Translations under genes and position numbers: made by a program
Source of the DNA: PKWO01 sp036384915
GTDB lineage: Bacteria; Pseudomonadota; Gammaproteobacteria; Burkholderiales; Burkholderiaceae_D
DNA: 64,000 nucleotides
Direction of reading: 5' to 3'
Assembly (NCBI GenBank): GCA_036384915.1
Contig: DASVLJ010000026.1
Coordinates: 1-64,000 of the forward strand
The notes under the pieces: model-generated
The model's database searches: none
What the model was told of the DNA's origin: nothing
Seen by the model: the letters and a program-made list of their open reading frames with translations, nothing else
Shown: in pieces, positions 53,374-63,300 of the stretch
How the letters are laid out: the number at the start of each line of letters is the position of its first letter
Numbering within the stretch: the first letter of the stretch is position 1

Positions 53374-54975
53374 ATGAAGACCAAGATTGCAAGCACCCTG
53401 GTGTTCGGTATGGTCGGCGGCATGCTCGCCGGTTGCGGCGGCGGTTCATCCGATTCGCTTGATGCGCAGCAAAAGGTGATGACGAGGAGTGTCAAGGCCA
53501 CCTTGCCCGCCTGCAACACTGCCTGGGTTTCCTCCACCGCTTACACCGGCGGCGCCAAGGTCAGCTACAACAGCGTGAACTACACGGCCAACTGGTGGAC
53601 CCAGGGCAACAACCCGTCGACCAACAATGGCGCATCGGGCAGCGGCCAGCCCTGGACTTCGAACGGCGCATGCAGCAGCGGCACGCCAACGCCGACGCCT
53701 ACCCCCACGCCGACTCCGACGCCCACCCCCACACCTACCCCTACCCCGACGCCTACTCCCACGCCCACGCCGACCCCAGGCTGCGCCGCTTATGTCGCCG
53801 GTACGCAATACACCCAAGGCCAGGTCGTCACCAACGCCGGCGGCTACTATCAATGCACGGTGGCCGGATGGTGTTCTTCTACCGCCGCCTCCTACTATGC
53901 TCCCGGCACCGGTTCAGCCTGGACCCAGGCCTGGACGCAAGTGACCGCGTCGGCCTGCAGCGGCACGCCGACGCCGACGCCGACGCCAACTCCAACTCCA
54001 ACTCCAACTCCAACTCCAACTCCGACTCCGACACCGACACCGACACCGACGCCGACGCCGACTCCGGCCCCGAGCTTCGTATTCAGCCCGTACAAGGACA
54101 TCACGGTATCGGCCAACTGGAACACCGACGGCATGCAAAGCGCAGCCGGCGGCACGACCCAGCCGATCACCTCGGCCATGCCTTCACATAACAAGGTGCT
54201 GAGCTGGGCCTTCGCCACCGGCGCCTGCGGCAGCGAAAACTGGGGCGGCATGACGGCTTCGACCTTCGCTTCGGCCAACGTCCAACCCTTCGTTACGGCC
54301 GGCAAGCAATACATCATCTCCACCGGCGGCGCAGCAGGCTCGTTCACCTGCACGTCCGATTCAGGCTTCCAGACCTTCATCAACCGCTACAACTCATCGA
54401 GCATGATCGGTGTCGACTTCGACATCGAAGCCGGGCAAAGCCAGTCCGATATCGACAACCTGGTGGCGCGCGTGAAGGCGGCGCAAAGCGTTTATCCGAA
54501 CATGCGCTTTTCGTTCACCATCGCCACGCTGGCAAGCTCGAAGAGCGGCACTTCCGTCGCCACCGACATGGGCGCATCCTCTCCCAATCCGCTCGGCTCG
54601 ATGGGGATCATGGTGATGAACTCGATCATCAACGCCGGACTGAAGAACTACTACGTCAACCTGATGACAATGGACTACGGCGGCGCTTCGGCAGCCAACT
54701 GCGTGCTCTCGGGCGGCGCCTGCGAAATGGGCCAATCGGCGATTCAGGCGGCCATGGATTTCCATGGCTACTACAAGATTCCGTACAGCCAGATCGAGCT
54801 GACCCCGATGAGCGGCGCCAACGATACCGGCGGCGAAACCTTCACTATCGCCGACACCGACACCTTGTCGGCCTGGTCCAAGGCCAACGGCATCGCCGGC
54901 CTGCACTTCTGGTCCTTCGACCGCGACACCGGCCTGTCCTTCACCGACGAGTTCATCAAGGACCTGGGGCTGTAA
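53374..54975 (+). CDS. GH18 chitinase lipoprotein with two chitin-binding modules
   Basis: The 533-residue protein starts at the ATG at 53374 (GAGGAGAGG box). It has a lipobox L-A-G-C near residue 21, a first CBM5/12-like module (about 45-100), 16 Thr-Pro pairs (104-135) and a second module (about 136-196, Y-Y-Q-C-T-V-A-G-W-C-S-S). Then come 17 Thr-Pro pairs (198-231) and a GH18 domain with D-F-D-I-E (Asp348, catalytic Glu352). It hydrolyses chitin and is predicted to be membrane-anchored, unusual for a long-linker secreted chitinase. The linkers are exact hexanucleotide arrays. Confidence 0.94.
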   Translation: MKTKIASTLVFGMVGGMLAGCGGGSSDSLDAQQKVMTRSVKATLPACNTAWVSSTAYTGGAKVSYNSVNYTANWWTQGNNPSTNNGASGSGQPWTSNGACSSGTPTPTPTPTPTPTPTPTPTPTPTPTPTPTPTPGCAAYVAGTQYTQGQVVTNAGGYYQCTVAGWCSSTAASYYAPGTGSAWTQAWTQVTASACSGTPTPTPTPTPTPTPTPTPTPTPTPTPTPTPTPTPAPSFVFSPYKDITVSANWNTDGMQSAAGGTTQPITSAMPSHNKVLSWAFATGACGSENWGGMTASTFASANVQPFVTAGKQYIISTGGAAGSFTCTSDSGFQTFINRYNSSSMIGVDFDIEAGQSQSDIDNLVARVKAAQSVYPNMRFSFTIATLASSKSGTSVATDMGASSPNPLGSMGIMVMNSIINAGLKNYYVNLMTMDYGGASAANCVLSGGACEMGQSAIQAAMDFHGYYKIPYSQIELTPMSGANDTGGETFTIADTDTLSAWSKANGIAGLHFWSFDRDTGLSFTDEFIKDLGL

Positions 54976-55006
54976 AAGACTTTTTCGTGTGTTCCTGAAA
55001 CAACTT

Positions 55007-55031
55007 GCCGGCCTTCGGGCCGGCTTTTTTT
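55007..55031 (+). terminator. Rho-independent terminator of chitinase
   Basis: GCCGGCC-TTCG-GGCCGGC followed by seven T, 31 bp past the chitinase stop. The tetraloop and GC stem make it very strong. Confidence 0.96.
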
Positions 55032-55098
55032 CGCCCTCGAGAAATGTAACCCGCGGAACACGGCCAAACGGCTTTCAAACAGCCGCAGCCGTCCGAGC

Positions 55099-55857
55099 TC
55101 AGCGCGAGTAACCGAAACGCGCGTAGATGCGCTCGATCTCGCCGCGCCGGTTCATCTCGCCGAGCAGGCGGTTCAGGCGTTCTACAAGCTCGGGCGAGGT
55201 GCCGGGGTGGCAGGCAAGGTACATTTCGGTGCGGTTGAACACCAGTACCGGTTCGATGCCCGGTATGTTCTGCCGCTTCAGCCGGTATTGCCCGATCAGC
55301 TTTCCTGTTGCCCAATAATCGATGTGGCCGGCGAGAAGTTTGTTCGGATTCAAATCGTCGTTTTGCGCAATATCGACCCGATAGCCGCGCGTCTGCAAAT
55401 AAGCCACAATTGCGTCGCCGGCGTAGCTGCCTATACTGGCATTCTTGACTTCGGCGATATCCTTGGGTGTTTTACCGCCGCTCTTGGCAAACAAGGCCCA
55501 ATCGTTGGCGACGAGGGGACCGATCCATCGATAGTTCGGCTCGCGCTCAGGCGTGCGCGACATGGAAAATACGCAAGTGCCGGGCACGGTATGCGCCTGA
55601 ATAACGGCGCGCTGCCAAGGCACGAGGGCGATGCTATAACCTATCTGCGCCTCCTTCATCAAGACCTTGACAATATCGCTGGAGACGCCCGTAGCCCCGC
55701 CATTCCCATCACTCATGTTGAACGGCGGATATTCCTCGGTCAACAGCGTCAAATGCTCGGCGGCTGCCGCCAGACATGGCAGCCACAACGCGGCAAGCAA
55801 GGCCAATCGCCTGCTGCGTTCCACGATGTTGCCGACAGTTTCGGCCAAAGCAAGCAT
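55099..55857 (-). CDS. Family-3 periplasmic solute-binding protein
   Basis: The 252-residue protein has a signal peptide (L-A-L-L-A-A-L-W-L-P-C-L-A-A-A-A) preceded by a charged stretch. A PBP-type fold follows, with E-Y-P-P-F-N-M, S-S-D-I-V-K-V-L-M and V-P-W-Q-R-A-V. The family binds amino acids or similar small molecules for ABC transporters. No transporter genes are adjacent, so it is an orphan; the ligand is unknown. Confidence 0.88.
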   Translation of the reverse strand: MLALAETVGNIVERSRRLALLAALWLPCLAAAAEHLTLLTEEYPPFNMSDGNGGATGVSSDIVKVLMKEAQIGYSIALVPWQRAVIQAHTVPGTCVFSMSRTPEREPNYRWIGPLVANDWALFAKSGGKTPKDIAEVKNASIGSYAGDAIVAYLQTRGYRVDIAQNDDLNPNKLLAGHIDYWATGKLIGQYRLKRQNIPGIEPVLVFNRTEMYLACHPGTSPELVERLNRLLGEMNRRGEIERIYARFGYSR

Positions 55858-56083
55858 AGGTCGTCGAAATTCGAACTTGGAGGAGCCAAGTGGTTGTAAG
55901 CGGTTACACCGTCCCAGTATAGCGCGGCCGCTTTGGCCGGCACAATTCGCCCCGCATCCGGTAACTTTGGATTTCTGTCGCGCATCGAATTCATTTCGAA
56001 CATACTCCGATTGCGCAAGTTCCTAACGTGGATAACCCGACCTGCTACAATCAGCCCATTTCAACGCAACACAAGGAACCACG

Positions 56084-56440
56084 ATGTCCATCACTACCAC
56101 CGCCTCGGGCCTGCAATACGAAGAATTGACCGAAGGCAGCGGCGCCGAAGCCAAGGCCGGCAACCACGTCACCGTGCATTACACCGGCTGGCTGCAACAG
56201 CCCGACGGCAGCGCAGGCGCCAAGTTCGATTCGAGCAAGGACCGCAACGAGCCCTTCGACTTCCCGCTCGGCGCCGGCCACGTGATCCGCGGCTGGGATG
56301 AGGGCGTGCAAGGCATGAAGATCGGCGGCGTGCGCAAGCTGATCATCCCGGCCAGCCTTGGCTATGGCGCGCGCGGCGCGGGCGGCGTGATTCCGCCCAA
56401 TGCCACGCTGATCTTCGAAGTGGAATTGCTGGGGGTGTGA
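56084..56440 (+). CDS. FKBP-type peptidyl-prolyl isomerase, cytoplasmic
   Basis: The 118-residue single-domain FKBP has V-T-V-H-Y-T-G-W-L, K-F-D-S-S, V-I-R-G-W-D-E-G-V-Q-G-M and Y-G-A-R-G-A-G-G-V-I-P-P-N-A-T-L. It has no signal peptide, so it is predicted cytoplasmic. Its TGA overlaps the ATG of the second FKBP by one base. Confidence 0.95.
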   Translation: MSITTTASGLQYEELTEGSGAEAKAGNHVTVHYTGWLQQPDGSAGAKFDSSKDRNEPFDFPLGAGHVIRGWDEGVQGMKIGGVRKLIIPASLGYGARGAGGVIPPNATLIFEVELLGV

Positions 56441-56916
56441 TGAAACCCATTCGCGCAACACCGAGTCTTGTCCTGCTTATGGTCTTGCTGGCCGGCGCTG
56501 CGGTGCGTGCCGAAGAGCCGGCCGCCCCGGCACCGCAGGCCACTGCTGCGCCGGACCCGTTCGACACGGTCAAAATGCCGGGCGGCGTGGAATACCGGGA
56601 GCTCGCGGTCGGCACGGGCGCCTCGGCTTATCCGGGCAATACGGTGTATGTGCAATACACCGGCTGGCTGCAAAACCCCGACGGCAGCCGCGGCACGAAG
56701 TTCGATTCGAGCCGCGACTCGGGCGTGCCGATGACGTTCATGCTCGGCGACGGCAAGGTGATACGCGGCTGGGAAATGGGTTTGCAAGGGATGAAGGTCG
56801 GCGGCAAACGGCGCCTGTTCATTCCCTCGGCCCTGGGCTACGGTACCAAGGGCACATCTTCGATCCCGCCCAACTCCAATTTGATCTTCGACGTGGAACT
56901 GGTGGGCGTGCAGTAA
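56440..56916 (+). CDS. FKBP-type peptidyl-prolyl isomerase, exported
   Basis: The 158-residue protein starts at the ATG at 56440, inside the preceding stop codon. It has a signal peptide (L-L-M-V-L-L-A-G-A-A-V-R-A), then an FKBP domain (V-Q-Y-T-G-W-L, K-F-D-S-S-R-D-S, V-I-R-G-W-E-M-G-L-Q-G-M). It is probably a periplasmic folding helper, co-translated with a cytoplasmic paralogue. Confidence 0.94.
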   Translation: MKPIRATPSLVLLMVLLAGAAVRAEEPAAPAPQATAAPDPFDTVKMPGGVEYRELAVGTGASAYPGNTVYVQYTGWLQNPDGSRGTKFDSSRDSGVPMTFMLGDGKVIRGWEMGLQGMKVGGKRRLFIPSALGYGTKGTSSIPPNSNLIFDVELVGVQ

Positions 56917-56929
56917 GCACGGCGCCGGC

Positions 56930-58393
56930 TTATGCCGGCGGCCACTCGCTCATCAAGGCCAGATACACCAGCTTGTCGAATTCCGGGGCAAAGCGTTCGA
57001 TGATCTGCTCAGGATCGTCGGCGATCGCCGCATCGACCACGATGCCGAACTGTACGCCGCCGTTGTAGGACAAGATCGATACTCCCACGCCGATATCGCC
57101 CGACTGCGGCACCCAGAACATGATCTGATCGAGCCGGCTGCCGGCCAAATAAAGGGGGGCCTGCGGACCGGGCACATTGCTCATCACGGCCGTGGCCTTG
57201 CGCGCAAAATAATTCTGGATTTCATTTTGCACTTGCTTGGGCGTCGCACCCAGAACGCCGAGCACCGCCATCGCGACCAGCGCCTGGTAGCCCCCCTTCA
57301 ACTCGTCCATGCGCGCGTGCACTTCGGCCAGGCGAGCGAGCGGATTTTCGATGCCGACCGGCAGCACCAGCGGCACGAGGCCGAAGGCATTGCCGAGCTT
57401 TTCGCGGCGCGAGGATTTACGCAAATTCACCGGCACCATGGCGCGCAGCTCGGTATCCGCCGGCACCTTATCGCCCTTCTCGCGCAGGTAAGCGCCGATC
57501 GCGCCGGCCACGGACGACATCAGCACGTCGTTGATCGAGGCGCCGAATACCTTGCCCACGGCCTTGATCTCGGCCAAGGGCAGCGGTTCGCTCCAGGCCA
57601 CCCGCTTGGCACCCTGGGGCACGCCTTTCAGGCGCGTGCGCGAATCCTCGCTCATGGCAACCAGTTTGACGGCATCTTGTGTCAGCTTGCCGCCGACCTG
57701 GGCCATTTCGGCGAAGCGCGCGATCATGCGGTTCGATTCCGCCATGGCCCAGAGATACTTGGTCATCATGGAGGTCGAGAGGTTGATCGCCTGTATCGTG
57801 GTGCGCGTGACCGGTTGCAGCAATTCGTTCCAGGGATTGTCTTCGTCCGCTATCGGTGCCGCTTCCTCCGATTCATCGTCTTCCTCGTCCGGCGCATCGC
57901 GTACGGCATCGAACATGGAAAGCAGCACACCGACCAGGGCAATGCCGTCGGCGATGCAATGATGGATGCGGATGATCACGGCCTGGCGCACGCCGCCGTC
58001 TTCGCCCACGCAGTTGTCGACGACGTGCATCTGCCATAGCGGCTTGTCCGGGGCGAGCATGGTTGCGGAGAGCTCGCCGACCATGGCTTCCAACGCCGGT
58101 TTGTTGCTTCCGTCCTTCTTCGCTGTCAGACGCGTTTGTACAATATGGTGTTCCAGGTCGACGTCCTGCTCTTCCCACCATGCGCCGGCAAGGTCTTGCA
58201 CCACCTTGCTGCGGAAACGGCCATAGGTGAGAAAGCGGCGCTTCATGGTGCGCTTGAAGCGCGCCATGTCGAGCGGACGGTCGAACATCAGCACGCTGAC
58301 GATCATCATCAGATTGCCGCCCGAATCCATGCGCAACCAGGCGGTATCGACCGTGGACATTCTTTCGCGCTGCAACAGCTTGGGGGACAGCAT
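56930..58393 (-). CDS. Wax ester synthase / diacylglycerol acyltransferase
   Basis: The 487-residue protein starts at the ATG at 58393 (AGGAGCAAGC box). The catalytic motif H-H-C-I-A-D-G lies near 140, in I-I-R-I-H-H-C-I-A-D-G-I-A. It carries the C-terminal WES_acyltransf half (M-S-N-V-P-G-P, typical). It esterifies acyl-CoA with fatty alcohol or diacylglycerol to store neutral lipid. It is divergent from an acyl-CoA-binding protein, which supplies substrate. Confidence 0.93.
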   Translation of the reverse strand: MLSPKLLQRERMSTVDTAWLRMDSGGNLMMIVSVLMFDRPLDMARFKRTMKRRFLTYGRFRSKVVQDLAGAWWEEQDVDLEHHIVQTRLTAKKDGSNKPALEAMVGELSATMLAPDKPLWQMHVVDNCVGEDGGVRQAVIIRIHHCIADGIALVGVLLSMFDAVRDAPDEEDDESEEAAPIADEDNPWNELLQPVTRTTIQAINLSTSMMTKYLWAMAESNRMIARFAEMAQVGGKLTQDAVKLVAMSEDSRTRLKGVPQGAKRVAWSEPLPLAEIKAVGKVFGASINDVLMSSVAGAIGAYLREKGDKVPADTELRAMVPVNLRKSSRREKLGNAFGLVPLVLPVGIENPLARLAEVHARMDELKGGYQALVAMAVLGVLGATPKQVQNEIQNYFARKATAVMSNVPGPQAPLYLAGSRLDQIMFWVPQSGDIGVGVSILSYNGGVQFGIVVDAAIADDPEQIIERFAPEFDKLVYLALMSEWPPA

Positions 58394-58553
58394 GCTTGCT
58401 CCTCTATTTTTTCGAAGCCGAATTCGAAGCCGGGAATTATCGGCCAAGACCGACACCTGAATGATTCGACAACTTATTCTAAATGATCGCTTTCAATGCC
58501 AATTCAGATTGTGCTATGTTTGGCAACGTCCAACCTCACCCATGGAGACCACC

Positions 58554-58808
58554 ATGTCGCTGCAAGAACAGTTCGACCAAGCCGTCGCCGAATCGAAGAA
58601 CCTGCCGGAACGTCCGGACAACATGACCCTGCTCAAGATCTACGCCTTGTACAAGCAGGGCAGCAGCGGCGACGTGGAGGGCAAGCGCCCCGGTTTCACC
58701 GACATGGTCGGACGCGCCAAGTTCGACGCCTGGGATGCCTTGAAGGGCACCTCCAAGGAAGACGCGATGCAGCAATATGTCGACCTGATCAATGAGTTGA
58801 AGGGCTGA
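58554..58808 (+). CDS. Acyl-CoA-binding protein
   Basis: The 84-residue ACBP has F-D-Q-A-V-A-E-S-K-N-L-P, L-K-I-Y-A-L-Y-K-Q-G-S-S-G-D and W-D-A-L-K-G-T-S-K-E-D-A. This is the full four-helix family length. It carries medium- or long-chain acyl-CoA in the cytoplasm. It is divergently adjacent to the wax ester synthase, 160 bp apart, which suggests a shared promoter region. Bacterial ACBPs are uncommon compared with eukaryotes. Confidence 0.95.
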   Translation: MSLQEQFDQAVAESKNLPERPDNMTLLKIYALYKQGSSGDVEGKRPGFTDMVGRAKFDAWDALKGTSKEDAMQQYVDLINELKG

Positions 58809-58836
58809 GCCATCCCGCGCCGGCTGGATTTTCCAT

Positions 58837-59115
58837 CTAGCCGGCAAAGACTTTCTTGATGTTCTTGTGCACATGCTCCTCGATGGTCGCGCCGAAGGCC
58901 TTGAGCATGAAGCCCAGCTTGATTTCCATCTGCGCCACGTGATCGGTCAGTTCCAGCGTGCCGCTGACGCCGCTGCGCTTGAAATGCAGCACGTCGCCAT
59001 CCCATTCGGACTCGATACCGTATTCCTCGGCTAGCTGGTCGGCCACCTTTTGCGCCGCGGCCTTGGCCTTCTTGTGCGACAGCTTGTGCTTGTGCGTGAT
59101 GCTGATATCGGCCAT
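58837..59115 (-). CDS. PHA granule/regulator family small protein
   Basis: The 92-residue protein has the PHA_gran_rgn pattern (H-K-H-K-L-S-H-K-K-A-K; I-E-S-E-W-D-G-D-V-L-H-F-K-R-S-G-V-S-G-T-L-E-L). It begins M-A-D-I-S-I-T at 59115; the 139-residue frame that starts upstream is inside palindromic repeat 4. It belongs to the polyhydroxyalkanoate system protein family and is near wax-ester and phasin genes, supporting a carbon-storage theme. Confidence 0.88.
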   Translation of the reverse strand: MADISITHKHKLSHKKAKAAAQKVADQLAEEYGIESEWDGDVLHFKRSGVSGTLELTDHVAQMEIKLGFMLKAFGATIEEHVHKNIKKVFAG

Positions 59116-59132
59116 GTCCCCTCGTTGGTTTT

Positions 59133-59241
59133 GTAGGGTGGAAAAGCCGAAGGCGCATTCCACCACGTGCATCAAATAACTTTCATTAAGTGCTTGGCGG
59201 AATCGCCCGGGCGGCGCTCCGCTACGGCTTTTCCACCCTAC
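59133..59241. repeat. Palindromic intergenic repeat, copy 4
   Basis: It runs from GTAGGGTGG to CCACCCTAC. The left half is the GGTGGAA / TTCCACC hairpin with a GCC-GAA-GGC tip. The internal linker (ATCAAATAACTTTCATTAA) matches that of copy 1. It lies between the PHA-family gene and the dehydrogenase gene. Confidence 0.92.
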
Positions 59242-59245
59242 GATC

Positions 59246-60229
59246 CTATCTCTCATTCCGGTAGTCAGGATTCAGCAAATTCGGCGGAGCCTCACCCGTC
59301 AAAGCCGCAATCAAATTATCAGCCGCCAGATTCGCCATTGCCAAGCGCGTTGGTTCCGAGGCGCTGGCGATATGTGGCGTAAGCACCACATTTTGCAACT
59401 CCAGGAAACCCGGGTTCAAGGCCGGCTCATTCTCGAACACGTCGAGCCCGGCGGCGGCGATACGACGTTCTCGCAAGGCGGCAATCAATGCGGCATCGTC
59501 GACGATGCCGCCACGCGCCACATTGGTCAGCGTGGCCGTGGGCTTCATCAATGCCAGTTCGCCCGCCCCTATCGTATGGTGCGTTGCAGCGGAATAGGGC
59601 AGAACCAGCATCACGTGATCGGCCGTACGCAGCAGCTCCTCCTTCTCCACCCAGCGCGCATGATTGGCTGCGACTTCCTGATCCGGCGCGAGGCGCGAAC
59701 GGTTGTGGTAGACCACCCGCATATTGAAGCCTAGCGAGCGGCGCGCCACGGCCTGGCCGATGCGGCCCATGCCGATGATACCCAGGGTCGAGCCGTGCAA
59801 GTCCGCTCCGAGCAGTGTGTCGAAGCGCCACTTGGTCCACTTGCCGGCACGCAGCCAGTGTTCCGATTCCGTAATGCGGCGCGCTGTCGCCATCAAGAGC
59901 GCCCAGGCAAAGTCGGCCGTGGTCTCGGTCAGCACGTCGGGCGTATTGGTAACCATGACGCCGGCCGCGGTTGCGGCATCGACGTCGATGTTGTTGTAGC
60001 CCACGGCCATGTTGCACACGGCTTCCAGTTGCGGATTGGCGGCGAACAGCGCCGATGTGATGCGCTCGCTGCCCGTGGTATACAAGCCATGCATGCCGGC
60101 GGCACGCGCCGTCAGCTCGTCGGCATTGAAGATGCGGTCCTCTTCATTGGTGGTGAGTTCGAAATGGCTGCGCAAACGTTCCAGCACTTGGGGAAAAACA
60201 GCGCGCGCGACAAATACCTTCTTTTTCAT
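59246..60229 (-). CDS. 2-hydroxyacid dehydrogenase (glyoxylate/hydroxypyruvate reductase type)
   Basis: The 327-residue protein starts at the ATG at 60229 (GGAG box). It has the NAD motif G-M-G-R-I-G-Q-A-V-A-R-R near 150. The catalytic set is N-V-A-R-G-G (Arg), D-V-F-E-N-E-P (Glu) and L-T-P-H-I-A-S-A (His). It reduces glyoxylate or hydroxypyruvate. The 460-residue upstream extension is rejected. Its 3' end is next to palindromic copy 4. Confidence 0.94.
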   Translation of the reverse strand: MKKKVFVARAVFPQVLERLRSHFELTTNEEDRIFNADELTARAAGMHGLYTTGSERITSALFAANPQLEAVCNMAVGYNNIDVDAATAAGVMVTNTPDVLTETTADFAWALLMATARRITESEHWLRAGKWTKWRFDTLLGADLHGSTLGIIGMGRIGQAVARRSLGFNMRVVYHNRSRLAPDQEVAANHARWVEKEELLRTADHVMLVLPYSAATHHTIGAGELALMKPTATLTNVARGGIVDDAALIAALRERRIAAAGLDVFENEPALNPGFLELQNVVLTPHIASASEPTRLAMANLAADNLIAALTGEAPPNLLNPDYRNER

Positions 60230-60392
60230 GAAAGCTCCAGGATTTTCCCTCCATGATACCGCGTGTGAATTTTTCTTCACAAGCGCGTAGAAAAAGGCTG
60301 GCACAATGAACAACTTGGGTAAGCGCCCTCCTTGAAGTACGACGGATGGGCGGCGCACAATTGCCGCCAGTCCCGACACCCTGGAGAACAAC

Positions 60393-63300
60393 ATGAAAGA
60401 GTGGCTGGCCACTGCAACGGCGATGGCAATGACCCTGGCATGGGCAGGTGCCAGCCTGGCGCAGGAGACTTCGGTAGAGAGCTTTTCCCCAGAGGGCAAC
60501 GTCAAAGGCGTGCGCCAGGTGACGGCGCGATTTACCGCGCAAATGGTGCCCTTCGGCGATCTGCGCCTGTCCGATCCCTTCACCATCGATTGCCCTGAAA
60601 CAGGCACGGGACGATGGATAGACGGCAAGAACTGGAGCTATGACTTCGAACGCGACTTGCCCGCCGGCGTGGCCTGCGATTTCAGCCTGAAGCCGGACTT
60701 GAAGGATCTCCAGGGCGCGGGGGTCGGCGGCAACCGGCATTTCCGCTTTTCCACGGGCGGCCCATCGGTGGTACAAAGCGAACCTCGCGAAGGCAAGTGG
60801 CTGGACGAGAATCAGTATTTCCTGCTTGCGCTCGACGCCATGCCCGAGCGCGAATCTGTGCTGCAGAATGTTTATTGCACGGCCGCAGGCATCAACGAAA
60901 AAATCGGCGTGAACCTGATCGAAGGCAAGGAGCGAGAAGCGCTGCTTGAGGCGCAATCCACGTTCGCCGACAATTATCTGGATGTGTTTTACCAGGCCCG
61001 CGGCGCGCATTGGCGCACCATGGTCAAGCTGAAAAGCCATCGCTACGACGGTCAACCCATTATTGCGCTGCGCTGCAAGCGCTCCCTGCCGGCCGGCGCC
61101 GAAGTGCACCTGGTCTGGGGCAAGGACGTCAAGAGCGCCAGCGGCATCTCCAACGCGCAAGACCAGGTGCTGGCCTATAGCGTGCGCCCGGCGTTCGAAG
61201 CCAAGTTTTCCTGCCAGCGCATCAACGCCAAGAGCGGCTGCCTGCCCATCACGCCGATGTATCTGAATTTCTCTGCACCGGTGAAGCGGCAAGCGGTGAA
61301 AGGCATCGCGCTGGCCGGCAGCGACGGCAAGAATTACCCGCTCTCGTTTGACGAAGGCGAAGCAAAGAGCGACACCGTCCAAGGCGTGTTGTTCAAAGGC
61401 CCCTTCCCCGAAAAATCGGAATTCAAGCTTTCCCTTCCCGCCGCGATGAGGGATGATTCCGGCCGTGCGCTGCAAAATCAGCGCCGCTTTCCCCTGGCTG
61501 TGAAGACCGACGAACAGCCCCCGATGATCAAATTTCCGGCACGCTTCGGCATCGTCGAAGCGCATGGCGACCGCATGCTGCCGGTGACGGTGCGCAATAT
61601 CGAGCCGGCCCTCGCCGGCGCCATGGCAGACACCCAGGGCGGCATGCTGCGCGTCACAGGCGACAAGGAAGATGAAGCCATCATCGCGTGGCTCAAGCGC
61701 CTCGCCGACAACGGTAGCTGGAACGTGCACGAGATGTGGGCCAGTGAAATGGAGCACTCGATTTTCAGCGCCAACGAAGCGAAGCCGTTTTCCATGCCCA
61801 AGCCGCTGGCGAAAGAAGAGTTCGAAGTGGTCGGCATCCCGCTGGAGAAGAACGGCTTTTACGTCGTTGAATTGCAAAGTCCCAAGCTGGGCAAGATCAT
61901 TTCCAGCACCGGCAGCACCGCCTATGTGCAAGCAGCCGCCTTGATGACCAATATGGCGGCGCATTTCGAGCACGGCGCGGAATCCTCGCTGGTCTGGGTC
62001 ACGACGCTGGACCATGGAAAACCGGTGGCCGACGCCACGGTTACCGTGCGCAATTGCGCCGGGACGGCATTGTGGCAAGGCAAGACCGACGCGTCCGGCA
62101 TCGCCCACATCGCCCAACCCCTGAATGGCATCCGCTGCGGCTACCGCGATTCCCTGTTCGTCAGTGCGCGCACAAAGGACGACATGACCTTCACCCTGTC
62201 CGACTGGCAAGGCGGCATCGAGACATGGCGCTTCAACCTGCCGACGGAACGCTTCGATGCCGACAACGTCATGGCTACTACCGTGTTCGATCGCACGCTC
62301 TTTCGCGCCGGTGAAACGGTGCACATGAAGCACCTGCTGCGGCGCCATGCGCAAGACGGCATCCATTTCGCCGGCCGCAACATGACCACCGACAAGCTGA
62401 TCATCACGCACGAGGGCAGCCAGCAGCATTATGAACTTCCGTTGGCATGGGACGGCAATGCCACCGCGCAAAGCACCTGGCAAATCCCGCCCGATGCCAA
62501 GCAGGGCAACTATACGCTCATGATAGGAAATTACCAGGCCGGCAGCTTCCGCGTGGAAGCCTTCCGCGTGCCCACCATGAAGGCCCTGCTGCAAGGTCCC
62601 AAAGACGCGGCCGTGCAGCCGCAGCAAGTCGATTTCGATATCCAGTTGAATTACCTGGCAGGCGGCGGCGCCGCCGACGCGCCGGTCAAGCTGCGCACCG
62701 TGGTGCAAGACAAAGCCGTCTTCTTCCCCGGCTACGAGGGCTATACCTTCAGCAATGGCGAAGTGAAGGTCGGCCGCAGCACCGATACCCCCACGCTCGA
62801 CGAAGACGATGCCTCCTGGAGCGACGAACAGAACGGCCAGAAAGACAATGGCACGGCCGCCACACAGGCGCTCCAGCTCGACCATCACGGCGCCGCGCGT
62901 GCCGTGGTGGACAAGCTGCCCAAAGTAACGGCACCGCGCGACTTGCTGGCCGAACTGGAGTTTGCGGACGCCAACGGCGAAACTTCCACCGTGGCCACGC
63001 GCGTGCCGCTCCTGCCTTCGGCCTACCAGATCGGCATCAAGCCCGACGGATGGGCCGTAAGCAAGGAGGCGTTCAAATTCCAGGTCGTGGTACTCGGCAC
63101 GGCGGGCCAGCCCGTCGCCAATGCCGAGGTCAAAACCGAGTTCTTTCGCCGCACCAATTATTCGCATCGCCATCGCCTGCTGGGCGGCTTTTATGCCTAC
63201 GAAAACGTCAATGAGGTCAAACGCCTGGGCGAAGGCTGCAGCGGCAAAACCGACGCGCATGGGCTGCTGTTTTGTGCAACCAGGGCGCCCGCCTCGGGCA

